From Symsagittifera roscoffensis (Eukaryota > Xenacoelomorpha > Acoela > Convolutidae), in assembly GCF_963678635.1 (NCBI RefSeq), contig NC_087064.1, positions 61,373,548-61,437,547 of the forward strand: a stretch of 64,000 bases of DNA, read 5' to 3'. Each line of letters starts with the position of its first letter. Position 1 is the first letter of the stretch. Both the position numbers and the translations under genes were made by a program. Positions 37,491 to 49,900 of the stretch are shown piece by piece. The notes beneath the pieces were generated by a model. It had not been told where the DNA came from, ran no database searches, and saw only the letters and a program-made list of their open reading frames with translations.

Positions 37491-39600
37491 TGAAGCAAAA
37501 CTTTTTCAACCTTTAGCTTTGCAATCAGAAGTAGTTAGCAGTTATTACTTAGTAAGAATCAAAATTACAATCACTAGCAAGCTCGTCTCGAATAATCAAT
37601 CGGTTCGCAAAAAATTAAATACTGTTCTGATCAAATTATTCAAGCAATGAAAGTTTGATCAGTTTCAATTTAGCCATATCGTGAATCGGTTCGGAAAATG
37701 TTCTATTTCAAAGAACGAATCGGTTCGCAAAACTTTAAAGTTTTTTTTGTAAAATTTTCCACCAATAAAGCTTCGAAAAAATTCAATTCTATCAATTCAT
37801 GAAGCGATTCGGATCGCAAAAGTTTTCTATTAAGCCATTCAAGCAATGAAGCGTAGAAATAATTAAAGTGGGTTTTTTTACAGAAAAATTTTTCGAATCT
37901 CATATTTTTTCAGTGGAAGCGATTCAAGCAACCTATTTTTGATCAGTCTCAAGTTTAATCATATCGTACAAAATTAATTCGGTGGGATAAAAACTGATGT
38001 TTTTCTAAGCATGATATTCCAGCAAAAAAAACTTCGTAAGATTTCAAAACCATCAAAGACGCAATTCGGATGCATTAGGTTTTTTAGACTGAAATCATTC
38101 TAGCAATAAAACTTTATAAAATTTTCGTTTTTGCAAAATTTTGAAGTTGTTCGGGGAAAACTATTCCAGCAATAAAACTTTCATCAAAATCAAATTTAAC
38201 CATATTGTACAAGGTTAAATCGGAGCAAGAAAATTGATGTTATTCAATGTTTTTTGCTTGATATTCCAAGTAAAAATTTCAAAATAACCATTCAAAATAA
38301 CCCAAGAAAGAATTCGGATAGCAAAAAATTTAAGCTTTTCTATTGAAGCCATTCAAGCTTACAAACTTTGAAATAACTCAAGTTGTTTGTTTGACTAAAT
38401 CATTAATTTTATTTTTTTTTCAGTGGAAGTTGGGCAAGCAACAAATTTTCGATCAGTCTCAAGTTCAGCCATATCGTAACAGATTAAATCAGTGCGAGAA
38501 AAATTGATGTTTTTCTAAGCATGGGGTTCCTGAAAAAAAAACGTCGAAATATTTCAAAATAATTCATGAAGCAATTCGGATGCAAAAAAGTAAAGCTTTA
38601 CAGTAAAAAATTCAAGCAATGAAACTTTGAAATCAATTCAAAAACTTGTTCATATCAAAAACATGTTCAATTTCAAAGAAAAAAGCGGTCCGCAAAAAAC
38701 TGATGTTTTAAGCGAGAAATTCCATTAAAAAATCCCGAAGTATTTTAGGTTAATTCATGAAGCAATTCAAAGGGCAAAAAATTTTTTTTTCTTTTGATGA
38801 ACAAGCTTAAATTGTTTTGCGCAAATTTAAAAAATTTCAATGGGAGTTATTCAAGCAGTAAACATTCGATCAATTTCAAGTTCAGCCATATCGTAAATCG
38901 ATTTCGCAAGTGTAGAATTTCGAAGAATAAGTCATTTTGAGAAAAAGGTGTACTTTTAAGCAAGATGTTCCAGCAAAAAAAACTTTGAAACGTTCCATTG
39001 AAGCCATTCCAGCTGTAAAATTTTGAAATTGTTTCGTAGATCGAATCAATTTATGAATTTAAAGTTTTTGTAAGCGAAGTCTCCAAGCTGTTAAGTTATT
39101 AAAATTTCAAATTATAATTATTTCATAGAAGGAATCAGTTTGCAGGAAAAACTTAGTTTTTTGGCAAGCTATTCACTCAATGTTATGTTATTTCGTAGAC
39201 CAAATAATTTTGTGAAAATTCTAATCTTTTCCAAGCGATGTCTTCAAGCTATGAAAATTTGTAATATTTCAAGTTCCTTTAACGACTGTCTCGGTTCGCG
39301 AAAAGTTTCAATTTTCTAAGCAAGCTACTCCAGCTGTGAAAATTTGTATTATTTCAAATTATATCGTAGACCGAATCGATTCGCAAAATTTTAAGTTTCT
39401 CTAAGCAAGCTATAAACGCAATTGAATACTTCAAGTAATTTCGTGGACCAAATCTGTTCGCAAAAACATGAAGTTTTTTTAAGCAAACTTTTCAAGCTAT
39501 GAAATTTAAAAAATTTCAAGTGATTTCAAAGACTGATTTGGTTCGCAAAAATTTAGATTTTCTAAGCATGGAGGTTGGTGTTTTTAGTTGATTCATTTCA
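37491..39600. repeat. Strongly diverged tandem repeats
   Basis: A loose pattern of GATTCGGTTCGCAAAA followed by TTCTAAGCAAG, then TTCAAGCAATGAAACTTTG and ATTTCAAG, recurs every 100-180 bases with heavy change. It may be an old relative of the adjacent 98-bp array. No ORF of note. Confidence 0.6.
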
Positions 39601-39771
39601 ATTTTTAACTTATCTGTTAACGCAAACTTTGGAACAAAAAGTGGGCAGGTACTGTCTAGCCCTGAAGTTGAATCTAATTCATCTTGTGTAAAGGGTTTTG
39701 GACTTTTTCAAACGTTGTGCTCGGTGTAAAAGTTAAAACGAACGTTGCATTCATAGCGCATTAAAACTTTA

Positions 39772-40264
39772 TTGTTCCGACCTTCAAGAAAACGAAATAT
39801 TTATGCTTGGTTTGTTTTTTATTCAGTCTTTTTTCGGAGATCAAAATAATAAATATTTAAAAAAAGTTTATAGCTGATGGAAGATATCAACTTCCTGAGT
39901 TGAAATGCAAAAATATACTTTATCTCCGATTTTTTTTTTGTAAAATTCCTGGAGTTTGAAACTTGCCAATTTGGCCATGTTCTGGACTAAATTATGCGCG
40001 CTTTAAAGATATTATCCTTAGAGCATAACGTTCTAAGTTGTTTATTAGTGGCAAATTATCCTGCAAAACAAAATCAGTCCAAATTGAATTGAGGATAACT
40101 AATTGGACCTGTTAATTTTGTACGACTCAAATTTCTGCACCTGATCTTTTCTATTGGCAAAGTTCTATAGATTTTATTTTCCTTTCCCAAAGATCTATTC
40201 GATATAGATCGATGGTCAGTCGGAACATTCAGGGGTTTGCCCTGATATAAGAGCAGTCTTGTTT
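39772..40264 (+). mobile_element. Family A variant (A') element
   Basis: It starts GTTCCGACCTTCAAGAAAAC, has GTCGGAAC near 40217, and ends with the hairpin-like CAGGGGTTTGCCCTG and GAGCAGTCTTGTTT. The 5' hairpin is lost and the interior differs from the main family, so this is a subfamily. Related 5' ends are at 53335 and 53393. Confidence 0.6.
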
Positions 40265-40486
40265 AATATACGAGATTAAGGCTAAATTTTTACTTTCTAC
40301 GTTTGCCGTTGAGCTGTTGCACAAAAATCGGAGGCACCGTATCCTTTCAAATTCAGGCAGAAGAGTTAAAATGTAGTTTGAACCATTTTTGCATTATTAG
40401 AACAAGTTTTTCGGGGGCTAAGAGAGTTCTTCAAATTTTTCCTAGCTCAATTCGCTTTTATCGGAGAATTCAACACGGAGAACTGC

Positions 40487-40573
40487 ATGCCTCACAGTAT
40501 TTCCGGTTCTCTCGTGCTTGGCGTTCTTCTAGCATTGAGTTATTTTCAACTGGCTGCTTGCAAAAATACATAA
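40487..40573 (+). CDS. Short ORF with a signal-peptide-like product
   Basis: ATG at 40487 opens 28 codons, MPHSISGSLVLGVLLALSY and so on, ending with FQLAACKNT and TAA at 40571. The hydrophobic core and small residues before the cysteine look like a classic secretory signal. This could be a first exon: an acceptor-like T-run and CAG lie at 40850, but no canonical GT donor follows the core. A chance ORF is possible. The longer overlapping frames in both directions look less protein-like. Confidence 0.25.
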   Translation: MPHSISGSLVLGVLLALSYFQLAACKNT

Positions 40574-41154
40574 TTTCAAACAAAATTTCAACCAGTGCTT
40601 CCAAAAAAAAAACAAATTGGTTGTCAAATGTTTTTTCACTGATTTTTGAAAAAATGTTAGAAAAAAATATCGTTGGAATTATTGAGTCCGGGTTTTTTTT
40701 AATCTCTCCCCTGTATTGTTCTCGTCTGAGTGTCTCATGAGATAGAAACAAAGAATTGTGGCTGAATTTTGTCGTCCTATTTTTTAGTTTTGAGACATGG
40801 TCTACCAAACAGTGGTCTATAAAACTCTTTATATTTTTCCAGGTTGAGGTGATCTCACATCACACTTTGTATTGACCGTATCAATCGAAATTCGGCTTAT
40901 TCAACCGTGTCGCCGTTTTTTGTAGGCGTTGACCGCCTGGATTAAAATCAGGTGCATTACAATTTCAATTGACATTAATTTTATGAAATTAAAAATTATA
41001 ATTTACATGCTTTCCGGAAAGTATCAGTTTTGCTTTGTAGAGATAACTAACTTTTTGATCTTATCAAGTTTTTTTCCATTTTATCAGTTCTTTGTACTAC
41101 AATTTGCGTGAAAAATGGTTAAAAGGGTTGGTATTTAAAAAGAATATGGCAAGT

Positions 41155-41395
41155 TTCTCCCCAAACTTGTTTCGCCCCTTTTGAATTTAGTGACACATTT
41201 TGCCCCTAAAGTTTCAAACATTTCGTCCTCGCCACATTTCGCCCCTAATTTATTACACAGTTAATTAACCGCAGCTTTCTTAAATTGCGACTTGAGGGGC
41301 AAAATGTGCGTGGGGCGAAATGTGTGTGGGGTGAAATATGTGTGGGGCGAAATGTGTGTGGGGTGAAATGTGTGAACAACATTTGAAAAGAAATG
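41155..41395. repeat. Short inverted minisatellite with CATTTCGCCCC units
   Basis: Four degenerate TTTCGCCCC or TTTTGCCCC units on the left face five tandem TGTGTGGGGCGAAATG units at about 41310-41385 in the opposite orientation. The two sides can pair as a long stem around 41260. It may be a foldback element. No terminal target duplication is clear. Confidence 0.7.
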
Positions 41396-41591
41396 TTTAA
41401 CCGCGGAAGAATCGTGCTCGAGGTTTGTTTCGACCCAACTGAAAATAAATTTGGACCGTGATCGAGGTATGTTTCGACTGTGCTCTATGGTTGTTTCGAG
41501 TTTGTGCTGGACGCAAAACTTTGTCTAGGCCATTTTTTGGGTCGAACACGGAAGTTGTGCTCGACATTGAAAGCCGAAACATAAACAGAGC

Positions 41592-41901
41592 CAGGGGCGG
41601 TTCTAGGATTTTCTCGAGGGGGGATTTCAAAAATTTTGTCGACCTTTCTTTTTTGACCAAAAACTTTGCGCTGCAGGCAAGTTTTTGAAAAAACAGGTAG
41701 AAAAAGCCGTTTTTGGGCACTTTTTGGCGCTCCTCTTTAAAAATAGTTTATATTGGCGCCAAAGTCGCCTTCACAAAAATTTTAGCGTTGGTGAGCCTAA
41801 AATGGACGTCATAAAATAATACCAAAGGGGTACCCTTTAGGTGCTGAGAGGGTCAAATCCCTGAAGAAGAACGTCCGCCCCGCCCCCTTAATCCGCCCCT
41901 G
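41592..41901. mobile_element. hAT-type miniature element with intact 8-bp target duplication
   Basis: The 310-bp element begins CAGGGGCGGTTCTAGG. It ends with the inverted copy ATCCGCCCCTG. On both sides lies the identical 8-mer AACAGAGC (41584-41591 and 41902-41909). An 8-bp duplication and a CAGGGGCGG terminus are standard for hAT elements. It has no transposase frame, so it must have been moved by an enzyme encoded elsewhere. A truncated relative starts at 53604. Confidence 0.88.
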
Positions 41902-41909
41902 AACAGAGC

Positions 41910-42704
41910 ATCTCGATCTAAGCTGCTCACTACAGTCAAGAAACAACAGTCTAGTTACTATTTAGGAGTTCGCAAAGCACAAAACACATTATTTGCATTA
42001 AATTTTATTGATTGCACTCATGCTCACAGAATCGAATCAAATCCCAATTTAACCCTATTCCCAAGTGAGTGATCCATTTCAAGTCCGCAACCTTCTTTCG
42101 CCATTTAATGTGAAGCAGGCCATTTGTCGATCTAGTTTTCTGCAAAGACAATTGAGTGACTTTTGTAACAGAATGTTTGCGCCAGCAGATTTGTAATTTG
42201 TACGTTCCTCTTTAATTCCTCATAAAATGAAGAACAAGTTGAACTAAATCTGCTCTCGCATCATTCTGTTCGCATTGGCATTGTCGTCCGTTGAGTCAAA
42301 ATTGTCGTGTCCGTTTTTCGTCGATACTTCAGATTGTATAGGAGACTGAAACAAACCGATACTTAGAAAATGATATAATAATTATAAAAATCGTAGTCAA
42401 CGGACAATTGGAAAAATGTCAAATAAATCAAAGAAACGAATGATTCTTTTTTTTCCCGATAAAATAACCGAGTCTGAAGAAACTGGATCAATAGGTAATT
42501 TTTCAGTCCGTTGGGAAATCTAGAAACTAAAACTTAAACACAAAAATTTGAAAAGTCTTCTTAAAAAACAAACAATAAACTGATTTGTTTTGAATAGATC
42601 CTCTATTTAGAGGCGAATCATTAACAAGTACTCAAAGCACTGGTAAAATAAAAACACTGAGAACTTGAAATTTTTTTTGTAATTTTTTGGTTGATGTCAT
42701 AGTT
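41910..42704. other. No gene recognised; possible 3' region of the minus-strand gene
   Basis: I see no exon here. AATAAA on the minus strand occurs at about 42003-42008, roughly 1.7 kb beyond the stop codon of the main gene, but no link to its transcript can be shown. Confidence 0.4.
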
Positions 42705-43236
42705 GTTCCGACCATTGAAAATGTGGAGGAACTTTGTATTCGGGCGTGTTTTAGTTTTTATTTTTTCAACGCAAAATCAGGTACGAAAATAATCGTCGGA
42801 TTGGATTCAGTGGCATATTATATCGGAACTTTTTCAGTAGTGATTCAAACGACGTAACAAAATTTCAAAAAGTTGTCCCAATATTGAAAAAAAAACATAT
42901 TAAAATTTTTTGATTTTTAGTCTAAACTCGAGCAAATTAAGTGAGTGAGCAGGCTTACAATGGCTTATTTATGCTTATTTTCAGCCGTAAAAACCTAGTT
43001 GGTTTTTGTTTTTTTTAGCGCCATTAAGGAAAATTTTTTTAAAAAGTTTGAAAAGTAGTTTTATTTTTTTTGTTTTTCTAGTCAATTTTCTGCAAAAACT
43101 GTTGTCCAAATTGCCTATTTTACTATGACTGTCGAGTCTGTCTAAGTTCCAGTTTTTCGTTCAGATCTTTTCATCACACCACGCAGAAAAAGAACGACGC
43201 TAAATTGAAAAAAAAACTTTTGTTATGGTCGGAGCA
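42705..43236 (+). repeat. Family B miniature inverted-repeat element, copy 2
   Basis: It begins GTTCCGACC and ends GGTCGGAGC, an almost perfect 9-base inverted pair, 532 bp long. Internal words such as GGAGGAACTTTGTATTCGG and the AATCAGGTAC block are shared with 185-733, 44671-45174 and 51615-52430. Confidence 0.7.
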
Positions 43237-43674
43237 TCCTTGCTACTTTTTCGAAATATAAGCAAGAAAGTTTCAAAAATTTATCCTAGAAAGCGCTGCT
43301 TAAAATTTAAATTTATCGACCATGGCTGAATTACTAGTGGATATAAGTAAGCATCTAGCAGATCCTAAGCTTCAAATGAACAGTTGCATCTCCTGACTGG
43401 TCATGTTCAGTTCATTGAAGCCTGGAACGAAAAGAGTGCAATAGTGAGTCCACCTTGGCCATTTTAAAACCATCATAAATGTACGAGAAGTTATTGTACG
43501 TTTTAAAAATTGCCAAACTTTTGTTCAGTGAATCAACAGTGAATGGCACATCCAACTTAAATAAATAATTAACCTGTCGGTACAAAAAAAAATGATTTCT
43601 CCGAAAAACTATCGTACGCGCATTCTTTTCAAAATTTCATGAAATAAAACTCTTGAAATTTTTAAACATACCTC

Positions 43675-43979
43675 TCAAACAGGACTACCCTTAGTCCCTG
43701 GGTCACAGTCGCGACACTCGCAATTAGTGGCAGTCGGAACCGAGAACGTCTCCATGGATCCATCGTCACATGATATCTTCCTCTTTATCAGAACCATGTC
43801 GCCAGTACAACACTTGCACTCTGTCTTCAGAGTCCACTGCTCCTTTCCAGCCTGGATGCTGAAGTAGAGGTCACCCGGGTCGACTGAAGGGTCTCCGAGA
43901 GACATAGGCGATGCTCCCGAGGGTCCGCAGCTTCCGGAACACTTGTTGATCGTGACGTTCCGTTCTCCACAGTACGACG
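43675..43979 (-). CDS. Terminal exon: CTCK cystine-knot domain and stop
   Basis: The exon starts after the acceptor TATACTTTAG and enters in phase 1, completing a serine split T|CG. It encodes 100 further residues: YCGERN, KCSGSCGPS, the ECKCC pair, and the closing CECRDC. This spacing of C-x-G-x-C, CC and C-x-C is that of C-terminal cystine knots. TGA is at 43675-43677. Three bases after the stop there is a strong donor (GAG|GTATGT), so an intron may interrupt the 3' UTR. Confidence 0.88.
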
Positions 43980-46900
43980 CTAAAGTATAAAATGTGAACA
44001 AGAGAAAAGCAAAAACATCATCATGTCAGCAAGCGATTCAATAAACAATTGTTATCAGAGATCCGCTATTTTTCTGATTATTGTTGTTCCGACTGCATCG
44101 CAAAATGACCGAAGGACAAAGCATTTCTTTCGCTCAATTTTAGAGGGACTAGGAATTTAGACAAAAAGCAAATTAGACGAGACCAAAACAAAAACAATCT
44201 TTAACCTCGAGTCACAGAAACAATCTTTAACCTCGAGTCAAAATTGCAATTATGGGAAATTATGAAGGAACTAAAAAATTACAGAATTAGAAAATAGAAA
44301 AATTGCACAGAGTATATCAATTTAGTAATAAAGCTTAAGACATTTGAGACATTATTTTAAGAATTTGATTTTTTCAGTTTCTACCAATGGTGGGAAAAAA
44401 TTTAGACTAGGAATCCTTTAAATGAAAAATTTTTGCCCAAGAAATCAAAATAAATGTACAAAATTCAAGAAAGTTTCTATCCAATTGCCAAATAACGTTT
44501 TGAAAGCAAAAAGTTTCTATCTCAAGTAATTGAAGAGAAAGCAAGAAAGTGATGAACCTATTCTGTTTGAAGCTATTTTGATGAAGCTATGTTGCTTGTT
44601 AATTTAAAAAAGTAAAGTTGAAAAGGTGCAACTGACCAGAGAAACTTTTCGAAGAAAAATCATTGTTTTCGTCCCGAGAGTTTGAAAATGGGAAGGAACT
44701 TTGGATTTGGAAGTGTTTTTGTTTTTTTCTCGCAAAATCAGGTACCACAAATAATTATCAGAATGGGTCGAGTGATAGATCATTTTAAATCCCTTTTAGC
44801 CGTGATTAAACCTTTTCAGCTGTCATAGTAATTTTTCCCAGTGTCGAGAAGAACCGGTTTAAAAATTGCGAGTTTCACTGTGATTTCGAGTGAGTAAAGC
44901 GATCGAGCCACGTCGTTGCCTAAAAATTTTAGGCTACAGAAAAAAGATATTTTATAAAAACGAAAATTATTTTGCTCTTCCGTGGCAAAAGATTAGTTCA
45001 ATTTTTTAATTTTTTTTTCCATTTGCTTATACAAATGATGTGGTTTATGTCACATCTTATTAATTTTTACACGTTCTTACAGTTTTTTTGTCATATTGCG
45101 CACAAATAACAATTTCAGTTTGAAAAAATGAAAATAATTCTTTTATTGCAGTTTTTTATGAAGATGGTCGGAGCATTCTTGTTCAATGGAATTTGTATCT
45201 GGCTACAACTCTCGTTGGATTTTTTTATTCAACAGTGTTTGAGAGAATTAACTCTCTACTAAAACTAACCCACTATTAGAAAGCTGGATTATCAAGTTTT
45301 TTTTCTGATGGATACTTCCGATGGAAAATTAAAAAAACGTTTTTGAAAATAAAGGTCAGTCGCATTTTTTGTCGTTTGAGCGAATTAGCACTCCGTATAG
45401 CAATTAAATTTATCAAAAAAACTTGAAAAAATACAGCCAATAGACATATGGAGAAGAAACAATAAAATAAAGGGCTCCAAAAAAACTTAAAATTTGATTT
45501 TTTTGAACTTTTTATTTCTTTCGATTTTAAAAAAACTAGATCTAGAGAAACTTTTATAAAGAGAACTTTTTATGCACAAACAATTAGAGAAAATCATATT
45601 TCAGAAAATTTTTGAATCCACAGAGTAATTCTAAAAATTGAATACCATTTTCAAAACAAGAAGTCACTCGCGTATTTTTCGCGCCACTGTCATTTTCTTT
45701 ACAGGAAAGCGTAATTTGTTTATACTTATCAAGTGGAACTCATAATTGGACTTATCTAGAAAACAAACACAAAACGAAAAAAATTAGGACGAACAATTTT
45801 TGAGATTTTTTCCCAAGAGAAGAAAAACATAAGAAAATCGCTAAAATTAAATAAATTCTTCACTTTTAAATGCCGAATCTCGAATAAACCAAGTTATAAG
45901 AAAAGTAAAACACATTATAATAGTAAAAAACTGTAAAATTGACAACATGTAAGCTAGAGCAAGAGCAAGACGATATTTTTGAAATGAACAAAAAAATCTG
46001 TGGGGCCGAAATAAGTGAAAACTCGCCACCATCTTCAACACTTGAAAAGCATCTTACAGATTTATTGTTTGTTTTTAGTGATTAGAGAAAGTGAAGTACT
46101 AACAGTCGGTCTTAGTGAGGTTGACAGTGAGACAGAGTTCTTCTGATCGGCAGGCCTTCTTCTCACACCTTCCACAGCAGTTCTGTCCCTCCGCCTCCGC
46201 GTCGTCCGAGGGGGGGATGTAATCTTCCTGGATCAGATAAGTGGAAAAACATGAAAATGCAAATAATTTATGTTTTTTTTTAATCTGGACATCGAAAAAC
46301 TTGTTTAATCTAAAATTTTCTATTTTTTTTTTTTGAAAAACCCGCATCCTCGAGAGCATTCTAAGTCACCGCCTGCGTCAAGGTATTTATACCAAATTAC
46401 TCCACTCAGGGATATGTGAACATAAAAATGTAAAACAGAGATGCATATTTCTTGTTCACATCTTCGTTGCAGTGGTGTGGTCCCGATGGTCCCTCGTCAC
46501 ACCTCAGTTCTAGTTTGGTGGAATTGTCCACACAGATGGTCTGGTAGCACTTGGAGGAATCCACCACGTCATTGTTCCTGACAACACATTCATCACAATT
46601 AAGATTTTAAAAAAGTGAATCTTCCTGACTTAAATGCAGAACAAAATTTTGTATCTTAAAAAGGAGTGCATCAATCTATCTCTCTAATTTTTTCGTGCAT
46701 TGAAAAAATCGAATTTTAATATCAGCGCAATAAATTTTTGATGTATTAAATTTTTGAAGTAAAAACTTTTTTCGGAAAAACCATCCGAGTTAAAAGCCCA
46801 ACTTTCGTTGCAATTTTTCCTTGTGTCGATTGGTTTCGATCATCACAGTTCAGTTGCTCTCTCGACGAAATGAAAAAGGGACAACCTGACATGGAATAAT

Positions 46901-49900
46901 ACTACCTATGCTATAAAGTTAATTGGGTTGAAATAGTACATACTATTGTTGTGTGGTATACTATTTTGGGCCACCTTCATGAAAAAGTACAAAAAGTTAG
47001 TTCCCTGAAATGGTGGGGCGACAATTCGTAACAAGCGACAATTCGTAACAAGCAACAATTCGTAGCAGGCGACAATTCGTAACAAGGCATTGGCAAGTAG
47101 AATACGCTTGCTCCGCTTCGCTCCGCTTGGCTTACACCCAGCACGAGAGAAATTCTGCGCGTGAATCAGTGTTCCCCGCTTAATCTACTGTTACGAATTG
47201 TCGCTCGTTACGAATTGTCGCCTCACGCCCTGAAATTAAAACATAGATTGCTGTGTGATGTGTGGCTTGCCTGTATTGAGTGCCGTTGTACATGCACACA
47301 TCACAAGTGGCAGTGTCCTCGTCACACAACTCTTCCTGATACTCTCCCCCGTCACACTCTCTGCCTCCATAGTTACCGTGCGTCAGGATACACCTGTGAA
47401 AACAGATTTGATGATTGTTTAAATCCCCATAGTTTTTTTTGTGTCGACCACCTCCTAAGAACTGTTTTTTTTGTCAATTTGACTACCTAACTTTATGCAA
47501 ATTACCTTATCAAGTGTGTTATCACATTTACTTCCTATAAGCCGTGGTTGGACTGAAGAAAAAGTCGTGACTTGGACAAAATTTGATGAGAATCTGAATT
47601 CACCGTTTAGTTTATGCTTATTTTTAGGTTGTTTTGGCACTTAGTATCTCTCATTCTTGCAGTTAGATTTACCTAACTCGTTAATTTTTTAGAATTCAAC
47701 GGTGTATTTAGAATAAAATTAAGTGTTTGAAAAATGATTTATAAACATGTCTATTTCCTTTTAAATTATTCTTTATTTTTCATACATCAGCAAGCGTTAT
47801 CAAACCGGAATATAGACTTTTTTGGGTGAAAAACTGTTTAACAGAATCACTTGTAGCTTAGTTCATAAGGAATGGAGGTTACGAAAATGCATAGGACGTC
47901 AAAGATCCTGGGTTGGAATCTGACCAGGACCTGTTTTTTTCTAAATTTTTTCTGCTTATCTGTTGTTGGCTTAGTTGTCACAATTTGGAACTTTTTTTTG
48001 CTGCTCGCGTTTTTTTAATGTTGCTTTTAGTGTTTGGTTTACTCCCACAATTTTGATTTCGTACCGTGACTTCGTATTTCTATTTTTTTTCCTTTTGTTC
48101 CTTTCGTTCCTTTTTTGTACAAAATAAATCCTCGGCCTCAATTGTTTCGGCCCGTTTTTTTATCAGCCTAATGACATACTTTTGAGTCGTTCCTATAGAA
48201 ACACAACACTCACCTAGGCATTTTTCAGGTTGGTTGTATGTTTACTAATAGGTTTGTTATATGTTTACCCATCAGTTTTTTCTTTTTCGTTATGGACAAA
48301 TATTTCGAAATTTATTGGAAAAATTAGTTTTTAGTTTTTCTCAAAAATTTCTTCTGATTTTCGAAAATAGTATCAATAAAGACCGTCTACTCCGGTGTGC
48401 CTGCATTATCCCTTAGAGTATCCTTTCACTTGACCCCTCTGTATACAGCCTTCGAAAGTCTGTGGGGAATGTTCGACCCATATTTTTGTGATTTTTTTTG
48501 CTTTTTCGGTAACTACGCTTCTCAAATCTGAGTTTTTTTGTTTCAAAAGAAGAGAAGGATTTGAAAAAGCTTTCTGCATAAGCGGCTTCGCCAAATTTTT
48601 TTAAAACAAAGTTATGACCCTCGGAATAATCAAATTTTAGATTTTTGACCGTTTTGTGAATCTTTTTGATATTTCTCGAAAACTAAAACTCAAATCTGGT
48701 GTTGTGGGTTCAAGGAAGATAATGAGAAGTGGAAGCTCCCCTGCATTAGCAGCCACTCACAGAGTTTCTTACACAAAAAAATCTTGCCCTCCGAAAATTC
48801 AATTTTTTGATTTCTAGCCAATTTAAATTTTTGATTATTCTTCAAAACTACCCTGCCATATCTGTGATGTTGTGTTTAATTTAAAAAACGAGTTGTGAGA
48901 AGTTCATTTGCTTATGCTACTACGCCCTTTTGTTTCTGACACTAGAAGTTATGGCCCTCAAAAGTCAAATCTGAGAACTACCCTCCCAAATCTGAGGTTT
49001 TCGGTTCAACCGAAATTAATCTTCCGTCAATCTCTTCTGCATAACCATCTATGCACCACTTTTTCACGCAAAAATCGATGATTCTCGGAAATTCCAAAGT
49101 TTTGATTTGTTGACCGTTTTTTGGAATTTTCTCGCTAACTATCCTGCCAAATCTGACATCATAGGTTTAATCGAAACAACAGCTTCTTCGAAGCCTTGCT
49201 TTATAATTGGATACGCCAAGTTTTTTTTTTTTAAATATGGCCTTCAAACAAGTCAAACTTTTGAAACTTTGGCGGTTTTCTGGAAACTTTTTGATTTTAC
49301 ACGAAAACTACCGTGCCAATTCTCAGGTTGTGTTCAATTAAGAGACCCGGTTTTGGGAGTTTTCTATGCTCATGTGGACGCAAACTAATTTCACAGAAAA
49401 AAATCTATAGATTTTGAAAATTGTTTGACCGTTTTTTAGAACTTTTTGAGTTTTCTTGTAAATTTTTTTAATCTTCTCTCTTATTTTAGTTGAGAAACAA
49501 ATAAGGTTTTGGGCAAGCCCAATTTTTAAAATCACATTTTGTGCCACATCATTATAGCAATTTCATTCAATGCCATACACGTATCTCCAGTTTTAGCTGG
49601 TCTCCAAGGTGTTTTTTATCGAGACATACAAAATCTTTGGTTCGCCTCATTTTTTTCAACAATTTGGTTTTTTGTCGACTGTTTGTTGAATGTGTTTTAT
49701 CGCAAGCTATGTTGGGTAATTATATGAATGTTCAGTGCTACTCGCACACAGCAACCAGCGATCCTTGTTTGTGCAAAATAGTATTTTTCTCAACTAATAG
49801 AATAGTAAGGGCCAGCGTCGAGGTGACAAATCGATGGATGAGGCTGAACGTTGCCGGAGTTACCTCAATAGGATCCAAATATTTGAAAAAAAAAAATGAT

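Noticed and set aside
47161-47490. 109-codon plus-strand ORF
   Set aside because: Antisense shadow of exon 6 plus the adjacent miniature element.
47850-47930. tRNA-like stretch (TAGCTTAGTTC and GGGTTGGAATC words)
   Set aside because: Resembles RNA polymerase III A and B boxes but does not fold into a full cloverleaf. At most a decayed tRNA-derived SINE.
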